From positions 1-45,445 of the forward strand of contig NWQQ01000001.1 in assembly GCA_002798255.1 (NCBI GenBank): a stretch of 45,445 bases of DNA. Direction: 5' to 3'. The position numbers were made by a program, and so were the translations under genes. The DNA is from Lysobacteraceae bacterium NML95-0200. Its GTDB lineage: Bacteria > Pseudomonadota > Gammaproteobacteria > Xanthomonadales > Xanthomonadaceae. Numbering within the stretch: position 1 is the stretch's first letter; each line of letters begins with the position of its first letter. Of this stretch, positions 28,315 through 38,058 are shown piece after piece. The notes beneath the pieces are model-generated. The model was not told the origin of the DNA, ran no database searches, and saw nothing but the letters and a program-made list of their open reading frames with translations.

Positions 28315-29325
28315 AATGTCTCGCCGCTTTCCATCGCCCATGTTTTGCTGACCCGGCGCTTTGCCGGCAGCGAGCGTCATGCCGTTGAGCTTGCCAATGC
28401 GCAGGCCGAAGCCGGACACGATGTCAGCATGATTCTGCGCCGCGCCGGCGCCCAAAACCGCGCCGATGCCATCGCCGCAAGGCTCTCCCCCAAGGTAAAG
28501 ACCATCGTGGTGGGCAATTTGTTTGCCATCTGGCAGGCCAGACGGGTGCTGAAAAAACTGCGGCCGGATATTGCCCATGCGCATCTGTCCGGCGGCGCGC
28601 GGGCATTGAAAGGCTTGCGCGGCACCCGTACCCGGCGCATCGCCACCTTGCATATCTGCTACAAACCCCAGCAGCATGAAGGACTGGATGGTTTGATTGC
28701 CATCGCGCCCTGGCAATTGCAGGAAATGCCTGCCGATATGCGTGCGCGCAGCGTGCAAATCGACAATTGGACATTACCGCAAACCCCGACGCCCAACGCC
28801 CGTGAGCGCCTGCGTGCAGCGCATGGCATTGCAGAAGATGCCTGGGTATTTGGTGCACTTGGCCGGGTGGAAGAAAGCAAGGGACTGGATGTTTTGCTCG
28901 CCGCCTGGCAGCGTGCGGCACTGCCAGCGGATGCGCGCTTGCTGATTGCAGGTCAGGGCAGTGCCTGGCAGGGATTGCGCCAGCAGGCAGCCGACAGCGT
29001 GCTGATGCCGGGCTTTGTTTCCCGCCCGCGTGATTGGCTGGAAGTCTTTGATGTATTCGTTTCTGCAGCGCGCAGCGAGCCATTCGGGCTGGTGCTGCTC
29101 GAAGCCATGGATAGCGGCCTTCCCATCATCGCCAGCGCCAGCCAGGGCGCTCGTCATCTGCAGGCAGCGATAGCCACGCCGCTGGTGCCGATTGGCGATA
29201 TCGATGCGCTGGCCGCCGCCCTGCAGGCGGCTTATCAGAATCGCCCACCACGCCGCGAATACCCGATGCAGCAGTTCCGCATCGACGACAAACTGGCGCA
29301 AATCGAGGCGTTTTACCGGCGCTAA
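28315..29325 (+). CDS. Family 4 glycosyltransferase
   Basis: The 336-residue GT-B enzyme begins IAHVLLTRRFAGSERHAVELANAQ, a typical GT4 N-domain, and contains the C-domain pattern FGALGRVEESKGLDVLLAAW and the EPFGLVLLEAMDSGLP motif with the E-x7-E nucleotide-sugar site. Together with the WaaE-like and ArnT-like genes it suggests a lipopolysaccharide-core or envelope-glycan locus. The ATG at 28315 matches the family start; the open frame begins further back inside the GT2 gene. A hairpin follows. Confidence 0.88.
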   Translation, partial: NVSPLSIAHVLLTRRFAGSERHAVELANAQAEAGHDVSMILRRAGAQNRADAIAARLSPKVKTIVVGNLFAIWQARRVLKKLRPDIAHAHLSGGARALKGLRGTRTRRIATLHICYKPQQHEGLDGLIAIAPWQLQEMPADMRARSVQIDNWTLPQTPTPNARERLRAAHGIAEDAWVFGALGRVEESKGLDVLLAAWQRAALPADARLLIAGQGSAWQGLRQQAADSVLMPGFVSRPRDWLEVFDVFVSAARSEPFGLVLLEAMDSGLPIIASASQGARHLQAAIATPLVPIGDIDALAAALQAAYQNRPPRREYPMQQFRIDDKLAQIEAFYRR

Positions 29326-29328
29326 ATC

Positions 29329-29354
29329 ACGTGCCCGCCACAAGACGGGCACGT
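29329..29354. terminator. Stem-loop between convergent GT4 and UspA genes
   Basis: ACGTGCCCG (29329-29337) pairs perfectly with CGGGCACGT (29346-29354) over an eight-base loop. It lies between two convergent genes. There is only a weak T-run, so it may be a modest bidirectional terminator. Confidence 0.6.
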
Positions 29355-29364
29355 TGTGCACTCA

Positions 29365-30258
29365 TCAACCGCGCACAATCAGGGTGTCGGTGATGGAGGT
29401 TTCCAAAAGCCGTTTGGCGACGCTGCCAATCAGGGCATCCATGAGGCGATTGCGGCCATGTGAGGCCAGTACCGCCAAATCCAGTCCGGTGTCGATACTG
29501 GCTTGGCGCAGCAGGCGCACCGGGTTGCTCAGTTCGGCGCGCGGCTGCCAGTGCGGGGCAAACAGTTTGGGCAGGCTTTCATCGCGCCATTGCGTCAGTT
29601 CCTGGCGCGCCTGTTGCTGTGCATCTGCCAGTGTCGCCTCCCGGGTTTGCGCATCGCCAGTCAGGTCAGCAAAAGACACGTCATAGCCATGCAGCAATAC
29701 CCGGGTCTTGGCATCATCAAACCATTTGGCCGCCAGCACGGCGGCTTTGGCGGCAGGCTCGGACAGGTCGGTGGCCACGCCCACATGGCGGTAATGCCCA
29801 TGCGGGCGACGCTGCACAACCAGGGTGGGGATGGTGGAATGGCGGCTCAGCCAGACCACGGTGGAGCCCAGCGAAACGCGCTGCAGGGCATCGCTGCGGG
29901 CAATTCCGGTGACAATCAGCCCACAGCCATATTCTTCGGCCACACGCAGTGCGGTTTGGCCGATATGTGCGGAGGCTTCCACATGCACTTCGATTTTGAC
30001 ATCGGTTTCAGGCAGTTCTGCCCGTATCCGCTCGGCAACCAGTTCTTCAACCGTGGCTTCCTCATCATCGTCATCGCCCTGGCTGAAGTGATTGGGTTTG
30101 CTGAAGCTGCTCTCGGCAGAAAGCACCACCAGCAATACCAGCTTGGCCTGCCAGTGCCCGGCCAGTTGCAGCGCGCGGTCGAAGGCGCGGTCAGAGCGGG
30201 CGCTGAGGTCAGTGGCAAGCAAAATCGCTTTCGGGGTATCCAGTGGTTGCGTGCTCAT
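29365..30258 (-). CDS. Tandem-domain universal stress protein (UspA)
   Basis: The 297-residue protein has two UspA domains (about 8-147 and 157-297). Each ends with the ATP-binding pattern near a GS motif: GSTVVWLSRHSTIPTLVVQ and GSVAKRLLETSITDTLIVRG, and the second also has ASHGRNRLMDALIG. The first domain has an unusual acidic insertion (QGDDDDEEATVEEL, around 60-75). Roles are in stress survival rather than a defined reaction. No partner is evident; it converges on the GT4 gene. Confidence 0.93.
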   Translation of the reverse strand: MSTQPLDTPKAILLATDLSARSDRAFDRALQLAGHWQAKLVLLVVLSAESSFSKPNHFSQGDDDDEEATVEELVAERIRAELPETDVKIEVHVEASAHIGQTALRVAEEYGCGLIVTGIARSDALQRVSLGSTVVWLSRHSTIPTLVVQRRPHGHYRHVGVATDLSEPAAKAAVLAAKWFDDAKTRVLLHGYDVSFADLTGDAQTREATLADAQQQARQELTQWRDESLPKLFAPHWQPRAELSNPVRLLRQASIDTGLDLAVLASHGRNRLMDALIGSVAKRLLETSITDTLIVRG

Positions 30259-30352
30259 GGGCGCTCCTTGGGCGGCCTGATGGGGATATACCGAGTTTAG
30301 CGCCCCCCTTGCAGGTTATGCTTTGCGCCATGTCATTTTTGCCATGCCTGCC

Positions 30353-31183
30353 ATGAAAACCGCATTGCTACTGGGGGGAAGCGGCCAGATTGGCCAGGCG
30401 CTGCTGCCTCGTCTTGTAAGCGATGGCTGGCAGGTGCTGGCGGTATCCAGGCGTGCAGCACAAATGCCGCAGATGCCGGGCGTGGAATGGCTGCAAGGCA
30501 GCTTGCAGCAGATGCCGACATTACCGCATCCGCCCGAGGTCATTTTCAGCTGCGGGCCGCTGGATGCTTTTTCGCTTTGGTATGCGCAAAACGCGCAGCC
30601 CGCGGTGCGGGTGATTGCGTTTGGCTCCACCAGCCTGAAGGTCAAACAGGACTCGACCGATGCCGCCGAGCGCGAGATGGCGGCACGTCTTGCGCAGGCG
30701 GAAACGCGACTGATTGAAGCCTGCGCGGGGCTCACCCTGCTGCGTCCCACACTGGTTTATGGCTCAGGCATGGACAAGAGCCTGACACGGATTGTGCAAC
30801 TGGCAACACGTCATGGCCGTTTTGCACTGCCACGCACGGCACTGGGCTTGCGCCAGCCCGTGCATGTGGAGGACTTGGCCGATGCAGCGATGGCTTGCCT
30901 GCATCATGAGCGCAGCATCGGCCGCAGCTATGACCTGCCCGGCGGCGAAACACTCGATTACATCGACATGGTACGGCGGGTGCTGGCAAACATCGACCCT
31001 GCGCCGCGCTTGCATCTTGTACCGCTGCCGGTGTTTTCTGCACTGCTATGGCTGGCGCGCACCAGCGGCAAGGTCAACGGCTTCAACAACGCCATGCTGG
31101 CGCGGATGCAGCAGGACTTGGTATTCGATAGCCAACCGGCACGAGAAGATTTTGGCTACGCGCCACGCGCTTTCCGGCCGTGA
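30353..31183 (+). CDS. NAD(P)-binding SDR-like epimerase/dehydratase
   Basis: The 276-residue protein starts with the Rossmann motif ALLLGGSGQIGQALLPRL and resembles atypical short-chain dehydrogenases (NAD-dependent epimerase/NmrA-like). LLRPTLVYGSGMD is the Y-containing active-site stretch, then QPVHVEDLADAAMACL, but the usual YxxxK is not clear, so catalysis may be changed or lost. The substrate is unknown. The start at 30353 or 30344 cannot be fixed, as no clear binding site is seen. It converges on the DMT gene with a one-base gap between stop codons. Confidence 0.8.
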   Translation: MKTALLLGGSGQIGQALLPRLVSDGWQVLAVSRRAAQMPQMPGVEWLQGSLQQMPTLPHPPEVIFSCGPLDAFSLWYAQNAQPAVRVIAFGSTSLKVKQDSTDAAEREMAARLAQAETRLIEACAGLTLLRPTLVYGSGMDKSLTRIVQLATRHGRFALPRTALGLRQPVHVEDLADAAMACLHHERSIGRSYDLPGGETLDYIDMVRRVLANIDPAPRLHLVPLPVFSALLWLARTSGKVNGFNNAMLARMQQDLVFDSQPAREDFGYAPRAFRP

Positions 31184-31184
31184 G

Positions 31185-32075
31185 TCAGGACTTTTGCGGC
31201 GCGTAATTGGCGCGCTTGCGCAGGGCAATCACCAACACCCCGCCCAGCACCATCGCGCCGCCCAGCCAGACCTTGAAGCCGGGCTTGTCGCCCCAGAACA
31301 CGATGCCAAGGGCAATGGCAATAACCGGAGCCAGCAGCAGCCAGGGCATCAGCACCGCCACCGGGTAGCGTTGCACCAGCATGAAATACAGGCCGTGCCC
31401 CAGCAGCGATGAAGCCAGTGCAGCGTAAATCACCCCGCTCCAGGCCAGCAGGCTGACCTCGGGCAGGGCAGCCAGTGCGCCCGGCTCGAACAGCACCGAC
31501 AGCAGCGCCAGCGGGCCGACGCTGCATAGCGCCATCCAGGCCTGCTGGTTCAACATGCCCACGCCGGAAAGCCCGCGCATCATCACTGTGCCAATGGCAA
31601 TCGCCAGCGCCGATAGCAACAGGGTGATGACCGCCGCAGGCTTTTGCAGCACTTGCGGGTCAAGCGAGAGCACCAGCACCCCCAGAAAGCTCACCGCAAT
31701 GGCAAGCCCGGTGCGCCAGCCGAATTTCTCGCCCAGCCAAACCCAGGCCAGCACCGCTGTCATCGGGATATAGCTTTGCAGCAGGATGGCGGGCGAGGAC
31801 AGCTCCCCGGCCAGCGCCACGCCCCAGAAACACAGCGAAAAATGCACCACACCAATCAGGGTGGAGACGGCAAACAGCCGCCAGCCCTGCCCCGCGGGCG
31901 CGCGCCGTACAAACGGCAGCAGTACCAGTCCCAGGATGGAAAAGCGCAACAAGGTAAAGGTGAGTGGCGGAATTTCCCGGAGGCCAATGGCCGACATCAG
32001 AAAATTCAGCGCCCAAATGAAGCACACCAGCCAGAGCAGCAGCAGGTCACGCCGATTGATATGTGGCAGGCTCAT
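31185..32075 (-). CDS. DMT/EamA family transporter
   Basis: The 296-residue protein has about ten membrane helices arranged as two EamA repeats (about 10-140 and 150-285): LLLLWLVCFIWALNFLMSAIGLREIPPLTF begins the first, and GVIYAALASSLLGHGLYFMLVQRYPVAVLMP lies in the second. Members export amino acids, nucleobases or drugs. The substrate is not predictable. The ATG at 32075 is six bases after the stop of the Mpo1-like gene, so the two are likely co-transcribed. Confidence 0.87.
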   Translation of the reverse strand: MSLPHINRRDLLLLWLVCFIWALNFLMSAIGLREIPPLTFTLLRFSILGLVLLPFVRRAPAGQGWRLFAVSTLIGVVHFSLCFWGVALAGELSSPAILLQSYIPMTAVLAWVWLGEKFGWRTGLAIAVSFLGVLVLSLDPQVLQKPAAVITLLLSALAIAIGTVMMRGLSGVGMLNQQAWMALCSVGPLALLSVLFEPGALAALPEVSLLAWSGVIYAALASSLLGHGLYFMLVQRYPVAVLMPWLLLAPVIAIALGIVFWGDKPGFKVWLGGAMVLGGVLVIALRKRANYAPQKS

Positions 32076-32081
32076 GGCGTG

Positions 32082-32570
32082 TCAATACTTCCAGCCAAGT
32101 TTGCGGTAGAGCTTGTTCAACACCCAGACCGGGCCAATTAGCAGATAGGTCAGGTCAGTGAGAAAGCTTGGCCGCCGCCCCTCAAAATGATGGCCGATGA
32201 ACTGCCCGACCCAGGCCACGGCAAATACTGCCAATGCCAGCCAGACAAGGTTCATCGTGCCAAGCATCAGATGCAGCCAGCGCGTACCCCAGGCAAAGGC
32301 GATGAATACCGCCAGCATGCCCAAACCCAGTGGCCGCGAATGGCGGTAATAGAACGACCAGGTGAGAAACATCGCCAGTGCGGCGAATGCCCCCGGCCCG
32401 AACAAAGTGCCCGGCACCGGGATGCACCATAGCAGCGCCACCACTGCCCATAAAATCAGCGGCACGCAAAATACGTGGAACCACTGATTGATTGCATTGC
32501 GGTGGTCGGCGGAATAGCTGTCGAACCAATGGGTCAGACGGGCTCTGGACTGTTCGCGATTATTGCGCAT
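32082..32570 (-). CDS. Mpo1-like (DUF962) membrane protein
   Basis: The 162-residue protein matches the Mpo1/YGL010w family of small membrane dioxygenases that oxidise 2-hydroxy fatty acids in yeast. Four membrane helices (about 30-50, 55-75, 82-98, 105-128) hold the conserved histidines in INQWFHVFCVP and IGHHFEGRRPSFLTD. The fatty-acid role in bacteria is inference. The ATG at 32570 gives the family N-terminus (HWFDSYSADHRNAINQW); upstream residues in the open frame are not homologous. Confidence 0.85.
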   Translation of the reverse strand: MRNNREQSRARLTHWFDSYSADHRNAINQWFHVFCVPLILWAVVALLWCIPVPGTLFGPGAFAALAMFLTWSFYYRHSRPLGLGMLAVFIAFAWGTRWLHLMLGTMNLVWLALAVFAVAWVGQFIGHHFEGRRPSFLTDLTYLLIGPVWVLNKLYRKLGWKY

Positions 32571-32596
32571 CTGGGGGCTCCTGGCAGGGCGAAAAA

Positions 32597-33505
32597 TCAG
32601 GCGATAAAGTCCGCAGCCCCCTGCGCCAGCAAAGCTGCGGCAACCTGCTGGCCAAGTGCCTCGGCCTGCTGACACGGGGCGTACGCTTCAGCACGCACTT
32701 GGTCGCCGCTTTGCGCATCGCCCACCAGGCCTTGCAAATGCAGCATGTCGCCGTCGAGACCGGCCAGCGCGGCGACCGGCACATGGCAGCTGCCATCCAG
32801 GGCACGGTTCATGGCGCGCTCGGCACTGACACAAACGCGCGTATTGGCATCATCCAGCGCTGCAAACAGCGCCTGCACATCGGCCGCATCCTCACGACAC
32901 TCCACTGCAATCGCGCCTTGCGCCGGAGCGGGCAGCCACTCAGGCGCTTCCAGGCGTGCACGGATACGCGAGGCAAAGCCCAGGCGCTCCAGCCCGGCGC
33001 AGGCCAGCAGGATGGCCTGATATTCTCCGGCATCGAGTTTTGCCAGCCGCGAGTTGACATTGCCACGCAAATCATCAATCAGCAAATCTTGGCGCAGCGC
33101 GCGCAATTGCGCCTTGCGCCGCAGCGATGAAGTGCCCACCCGCGCCCCGGCAGGCAGTGCGGCGATATCGTCAAAATGGTTGCTAACCCAGGCATCGGCA
33201 TGGCTGCCGCGGGCGATGATGGCAGGCATCACAAAGCCCGGCTCCAGCTCCATCGGCACGTCTTTGAGCGAATGCACCGCGCAATCGGCCTCGCCACGCA
33301 GCATGGCCAGCTCCAGCTCTTTCAGAAACAACCCCTTGCCACCAATCGCTGCCAGCGAGCGGTCGAGCAGCTCGTCGCCGCGCGTGGACAGCGGCACGAG
33401 TTGAATCTCAAGCTGCGGGTGTTGGGCTTTCAGCAAAGCGGCGACGTGTTCAGTCTGCCAAAGTGCCAAAGGGCTTTTGCGGGTCGCGATACGAAGTGTT
33501 TTCAT
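32597..33505 (-). CDS. hemC: HemC, porphobilinogen deaminase
   Basis: HemC polymerises four porphobilinogens into hydroxymethylbilane in haem synthesis. The 302-residue chain has [21 protein letters not shown], the catalytic aspartate in HSLKDVP (D82), the phosphate-binding [12 protein letters not shown] and [14 protein letters not shown] segments, and the dipyrromethane cofactor cysteine in [10 protein letters not shown] (C240). Its start is the ATG at 33505; the frame extends further back across uvrD DNA, which is not used. It diverges from uvrD over 142 bases and is followed by the Mpo1-like gene on the same strand. Confidence 0.97.
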   Translation of the reverse strand: MKTLRIATRKSPLALWQTEHVAALLKAQHPQLEIQLVPLSTRGDELLDRSLAAIGGKGLFLKELELAMLRGEADCAVHSLKDVPMELEPGFVMPAIIARGSHADAWVSNHFDDIAALPAGARVGTSSLRRKAQLRALRQDLLIDDLRGNVNSRLAKLDAGEYQAILLACAGLERLGFASRIRARLEAPEWLPAPAQGAIAVECREDAADVQALFAALDDANTRVCVSAERAMNRALDGSCHVPVAALAGLDGDMLHLQGLVGDAQSGDQVRAEAYAPCQQAEALGQQVAAALLAQGAADFIA

Positions 33506-33647
33506 CGCGGCATTATCGCTGTTCTCCGCATGCTTCTGCCAAAGCATCTCACCTCTGTTGCTGTCTTTGATTTTCATTGCCCCTAAATCCCGATTGCAAA
33601 GAACACCGGGAAATAAAACCCGCCCCGCCACTGGATACAATGCGCCA

Positions 33648-35828
33648 ATGGATGTTTCCCACCTGATTGATGATTTGAACCCGGCGCAGCGCGAGGCGGT
33701 GAGCGCGCCGCCGGGGCATGTGCTGGTACTGGCCGGCGCCGGCTCTGGTAAAACCCGGGTACTGACCCACCGCATCGCCTGGCTCAACGAGGTCTGCGCG
33801 GTGCCTGCGCACGGCATTCTGGCGGTGACCTTTACCAACAAGGCGGCGGGCGAGATGCGTCATCGTGCGGGCAGTTTGCTGCAAGGCGGTGCGCGCGGCA
33901 TGTGGATTGGCACATTCCACAGCATCGCCCATCGCCTGCTGCGGCTGCACTGGCAGGAGGCTGGCCTGCCGGAGGGCTTCCAGATTCTCGACAGCGACGA
34001 CCAGCTGCGGCTCATCAAGCGCGTGGTGCAGCAACTGGAATTTGACGAAGGCCGATTTCCGCCCAAGCAAATCATGTGGTGGATTAACGCGCAAAAAGAC
34101 GAAGGCCGCCGCCCGCAGCATATCCAGCCCAATCCCGCCGACGAATGGGCGCATGTCCGGCTGGCGGTGTATGAGGCCTATCAAGCGCGCTGTGACAATG
34201 CCGGTCTGGTGGACTTTGCCGAAATCCTGCTGCGCGCGCTGGAGTTGCTGCGCGACACGCCGGTATTGCTGGCGCATTACCGCAGGCGCTTTGCCGAGCT
34301 TTTGATTGACGAATTCCAGGACAGCAACGCCATCCAGTATGCCTTTGTGCGGCTCCTGGCCGGAGACAGCGGCCATGTGTTCGCGGTCGGTGATGACGAC
34401 CAGGCCATCTACGGCTGGCGCGGCGCCAAGGTGGAAAACGTGCAGCATTTTTTGCGCGATTTTGCCGATGTCAGCACCATCCGCCTGGAGCAGAACTATC
34501 GCTCCAGCGCCAATATCCTGAATGCGGCCAATGCGGTGATTGCCCATAACCCCGAGCGTCTGGGCAAAAACCTGTGGACCGATTCGGGCGAGGGCGAGCT
34601 GCTGGACTTGTATGCGGCCTATAACGAAATCGATGAAGCCCGTTACGTGATTGAACGCATCCGCCAATGGGTGATGCAGGGCGGTAGCTGGGGCGATGCG
34701 GCCATTCTCTACCGCAGCAATGCGCAGTCGCGGATGTTTGAAGAAACCCTGCTGGCCGAGCAAATCCCCTATCGCGTGTACGGCGGCATGCGCTTTTTCG
34801 AGCGCATGGAAATCAAGGACACGCTGGCCTATCTGCGCCTGATTGCCTCACGCGTGGACGATGCCGCCTTCGAGCGCGCCGTCAACACCCCGGCGCGCGG
34901 CATCGGCGAGCGCACCCTGGACGAAGTACGCCGCATCGCGCGTGGCGCAGGCGTCACACTCTGGCAGGCAGCGGAGCTGGCCATCAGCGACAGCCAGCTC
35001 ACCACTCGCGCCAAAAACGCGCTGAAAGGCTTTCTTGAGCTCATCGCACTGATGCAGCAAGAGGTCGGCGAGCTGTCCTTGCAGGACAAAATCGACCACG
35101 TACTGATGCGCTCGGGACTGCGCGCCCATTACGAAAAAGAATCACGCAACAGCCTTGATTCGCGCGTGGATAATCTCGATGAACTCATCAGCGTGGCCTC
35201 GCGCTTTGTACGCGGCGACGATGAAGACACGCAAGGGCTTTCCGAGCTGGTGGAATTTCTGGCCTATGCCGCGCTGGAAGCCGGTGAAGGCCAGGCCGAT
35301 GCCGGTGATGAAGGCGTGCAACTGATGACCCTGCACAGCGCCAAGGGGCTGGAGTTTCCACTGGTATTTCTGGTCGGCCTGGAAGAAGGCCTGTTTCCCA
35401 ATGCGCGCAGCGTGGAAGAAGCCGGACGGCTGGAAGAAGAACGCCGCCTGGCCTATGTCGGCATCACCCGCGCCCGCGAAAAATTGGTGCTCTCGCATGC
35501 CGAAAGCCGCCGCCTGCACGGCCAGGATCTGATAGGCCTGCCCTCACGCTTCCTGCGCGAAGTCCCTGCCAGCCTGATTCACGAAGTGCGCCCGAAAGTG
35601 CGCACCGCACACGCATTTTCCCAGCCACAGCACAACAGAGGACACGCCTCGCTTGCGCCCAGCGCTCCCGGCATTTCGCTCGGCGCCTATGTACGCCACA
35701 ACACCTTCGGCACCGGCACCGTCACCGATATTGAAGGCAGCGGCGCCCACGCCCGCGTGCAGGTGAATTTTGATGATGTCGGCAGCAAATGGCTGGTACT
35801 GGCCTATGCCAATCTGCGACCGGCCTAA
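33648..35828 (+). CDS. uvrD: UvrD, DNA helicase II
   Basis: UvrD is a 3'-5' superfamily 1 helicase used in mismatch and excision repair. The 726-residue protein has Walker A AGAGSGKT (29-36), the Ia-type [11 protein letters not shown], Walker [10 protein letters not shown], motif III-like [23 protein letters not shown], and [11 protein letters not shown] with [15 protein letters not shown] near the C-terminus. The end ([34 protein letters not shown]) is the tail that marks UvrD rather than Rep. ATG at 33648 gives the family start. It is monocistronic and followed by a REP element. Confidence 0.96.
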   Translation: MDVSHLIDDLNPAQREAVSAPPGHVLVLAGAGSGKTRVLTHRIAWLNEVCAVPAHGILAVTFTNKAAGEMRHRAGSLLQGGARGMWIGTFHSIAHRLLRLHWQEAGLPEGFQILDSDDQLRLIKRVVQQLEFDEGRFPPKQIMWWINAQKDEGRRPQHIQPNPADEWAHVRLAVYEAYQARCDNAGLVDFAEILLRALELLRDTPVLLAHYRRRFAELLIDEFQDSNAIQYAFVRLLAGDSGHVFAVGDDDQAIYGWRGAKVENVQHFLRDFADVSTIRLEQNYRSSANILNAANAVIAHNPERLGKNLWTDSGEGELLDLYAAYNEIDEARYVIERIRQWVMQGGSWGDAAILYRSNAQSRMFEETLLAEQIPYRVYGGMRFFERMEIKDTLAYLRLIASRVDDAAFERAVNTPARGIGERTLDEVRRIARGAGVTLWQAAELAISDSQLTTRAKNALKGFLELIALMQQEVGELSLQDKIDHVLMRSGLRAHYEKESRNSLDSRVDNLDELISVASRFVRGDDEDTQGLSELVEFLAYAALEAGEGQADAGDEGVQLMTLHSAKGLEFPLVFLVGLEEGLFPNARSVEEAGRLEEERRLAYVGITRAREKLVLSHAESRRLHGQDLIGLPSRFLREVPASLIHEVRPKVRTAHAFSQPQHNRGHASLAPSAPGISLGAYVRHNTFGTGTVTDIEGSGAHARVQVNFDDVGSKWLVLAYANLRPA

Positions 35829-35923
35829 ACTGCGATTTCGTGATGAATAGCGCCTGATTTTGCCATCAGGGCGCAGCTAACGCCGTGCTCAGCCAACCTG
35901 CATGCAACACAACAACCCAACCT

Positions 35924-36000
35924 GTCATTCTGCGCGTAACGAAGTGAAATCGCAGAATCCATATCGCACACAAAAATCCTGCGGCATCACGCAGGATGAC
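35924..36000. repeat. REP/REPIN-like hairpin pair, copy C
   Basis: ATTCTGCG (35927-35934) pairs with CGCAGAAT (35951-35958), and ATCCTGCG (35976-35983) pairs with CGCAGGAT (35990-35997). The outer ends are GTCA and TGAC, as in copy A at 22625. The first two stems share the same family sequence, so this is a dispersed genomic repeat placed in the 226-base gap between convergent uvrD and sppA. Confidence 0.8.
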
Positions 36001-36013
36001 AAAATGCAATGAA

Positions 36014-36035
36014 AACGCCGGGTTTCCCCAGCGTT
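36014..36035. terminator. Rho-independent terminator between uvrD and sppA
   Basis: AACGCCGGG (36014-36022) and CCCAGCGTT (36027-36035) pair with one mismatch, and the flanks are A- and T-rich (GAAAA before). It is placed between the convergent uvrD and sppA genes. Confidence 0.6.
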
Positions 36036-36054
36036 CTCGTACTTCAGCACTGCA

Positions 36055-37992
36055 TCAAATCCCGCAGAAGCAGTGTGCGCTGGCCTGTACCGGGGCGGCG
36101 TTGGGTTTGCTGGCCTGCATTTCCAGATAACGCAGTGGCTGCTGGATACCGGGGGCGCTGTTTTTCAGGATGCCGCGCAGCAGTGGCGACTCATTGAGCA
36201 GCAAAGCGCCCATGCGTGCCTGGGCAAACCCGCTCATGAAGCTCTCGAACGGGGTCAGCGGCTCTTCCACATAGTGCACATTGTATTTGTCCGCCTCCAG
36301 ATTGCCGAGTTTGGCGGCATGCTCAATGGCCGTTTGCAGGCCACCCAGTTCATCCACCAGACCAAACTGCTTGGCCTGTGCACCACTCCAGACGCGGCCG
36401 CGCGCCACTTCATCGGTAGCTTCAACACTCTTGCCGCGCGCATCGGCCACTTTGCCGATAAAGTCGCGGTAGCCCTTGTCGATGACTGATTGAATCACGC
36501 GGGCGACTTCCGGGTTCAGCGGGCGGGTGGGGTCGAATGCTCCGGCCACGCGGGTGGTGCCGACGCCATCGCTATGTACGCCGATTTTGTCGAGTGCGCG
36601 GGTGAAATTGGGCACCAGGCCAAAAATGCCGATGGAGCCGGTAATGGTGCTGGGCTCGGCATAGATGCGGTCGGCATTCATGCTGATCCAGTAGCCGCCG
36701 GATGCGGCGACATCGCCCATCGACACCACCACCGGTTTGCCTGCGGCCTTGATGGCGGCCACTTCGCGGCGGATTTGTTCTGAGGCGAACACTTCGCCAC
36801 CGGGCGAATTCACCCGCAGCACCAGTGCCTTGACCTTGTCGTCTTCGCGCACATCGCGCAGCAGTGCCGAGAGGCTGTCACCGCCAATCGCGGCACGCGG
36901 CTGCTGGCCGGGGCTGATTTCGCCTTCGGCCACCACCACCGCCACTTGCGGTTTGGAATCCACTTCGACCGGGAATTTCGGCTTGATATGGCCAAGGTAC
37001 TGTGCCCAGTCAATCTGCCGGAAACCGCCTTCGGCATCGGCGTCTGCCACGCCACGCTCGACCATCAGCCTGTCCACTTCTTCGCGCGTGTTGAGCGCAT
37101 CCACCAACTTGTTTTCCAGCGCATAGCGGTTGAGATCGCCGCGCACCGCCTCCACGCCGTCGGCCAGATTGTCAATCGCCGTGGCCAGTGCGGCTGCATC
37201 CAGTTTGCGACGCCCGGCGATTTCGGCCAGATAACGGTTCCAGATGTCATTCATCCAGAACAGGTCGGCCTCCTTGGCTTCGGGCGAAGCCGAATCGCGC
37301 ACGAACGGCTCGGCGGCGGATTTGTATTCACCCACCTTGAACAGATGGAAATCCACGCCCAGCTTGTCCTGCAAGCCTTCGCGGAAATACGGCCGGTGTG
37401 CGGAAAGCCCTTCAAGCACGATGCCGTAGCCATCGGGGTCGAGATGGATTTCATCGGCCTGCGCGGCCAGGAAATACTGCTTCTGCCCCATGCCACGGCT
37501 GACGGCAACAATCTGCTTGCCGGCGGCACGGAAGCGTTGCAGGGCTGCGGCCACTTCTGACATCGAGGCAAAGCCGCCAGGCGAGAGGCCATCCACATCC
37601 AGCAGCATGCGCTCGATGTGCTTGTCCCTGGCGGCGCCGTCAATCACCGCCAGCATGTCGCGCAGCTGTACCTGCCCCTGGCTGTCATCCTTGCTGATAT
37701 CCGCCAGAATCCGGGTCATGGCATCGCGGCTGTCCTGCTCCACCAGCTGCCCGACGGGCGCCAGCACCAGCGTGGTATTGCTGGCGAGCCTGGGTTTGCC
37801 CGATTTGCCGCCTGCGGCCATGCCAATCAGCAGCACCAGCAGGAAGAAAAACAGCAGGCCAAAGAACAGCAGGTTGAGAATCAGCCGGCGGGTGAAGTTC
37901 ATCGCATCCCAAAGGCCGATGAAGAACCGCACAATCGGCCCGCGCTGTGCGGGCAGCGGCGGCGGTATCTGCGGCGGATAAATGGTGTTCAT
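36055..37992 (-). CDS. sppA: SppA, signal peptide peptidase (67K type)
   Basis: SppA is a membrane-anchored serine protease that degrades cleaved signal peptides in the periplasm. The 645-residue length marks the long two-domain form. One N-terminal membrane helix lies at about 36-58. The catalytic dyad is visible: the general base lysine in GEYKSAAEP (K224) and the serine in GDVAASGGYW (S431). GGAG precedes the ATG at 37992. The chain ends in a short cysteine-containing tail (CFCGI). Confidence 0.94.
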   Translation of the reverse strand: MNTIYPPQIPPPLPAQRGPIVRFFIGLWDAMNFTRRLILNLLFFGLLFFFLLVLLIGMAAGGKSGKPRLASNTTLVLAPVGQLVEQDSRDAMTRILADISKDDSQGQVQLRDMLAVIDGAARDKHIERMLLDVDGLSPGGFASMSEVAAALQRFRAAGKQIVAVSRGMGQKQYFLAAQADEIHLDPDGYGIVLEGLSAHRPYFREGLQDKLGVDFHLFKVGEYKSAAEPFVRDSASPEAKEADLFWMNDIWNRYLAEIAGRRKLDAAALATAIDNLADGVEAVRGDLNRYALENKLVDALNTREEVDRLMVERGVADADAEGGFRQIDWAQYLGHIKPKFPVEVDSKPQVAVVVAEGEISPGQQPRAAIGGDSLSALLRDVREDDKVKALVLRVNSPGGEVFASEQIRREVAAIKAAGKPVVVSMGDVAASGGYWISMNADRIYAEPSTITGSIGIFGLVPNFTRALDKIGVHSDGVGTTRVAGAFDPTRPLNPEVARVIQSVIDKGYRDFIGKVADARGKSVEATDEVARGRVWSGAQAKQFGLVDELGGLQTAIEHAAKLGNLEADKYNVHYVEEPLTPFESFMSGFAQARMGALLLNESPLLRGILKNSAPGIQQPLRYLEMQASKPNAAPVQASAHCFCGI

Positions 37993-38058
37993 GATGCAAA
38001 ACTCCGAAAATTGCTATTCAAACTATCCATTGCCAGGCCATATCGCATGTGCCAGATG

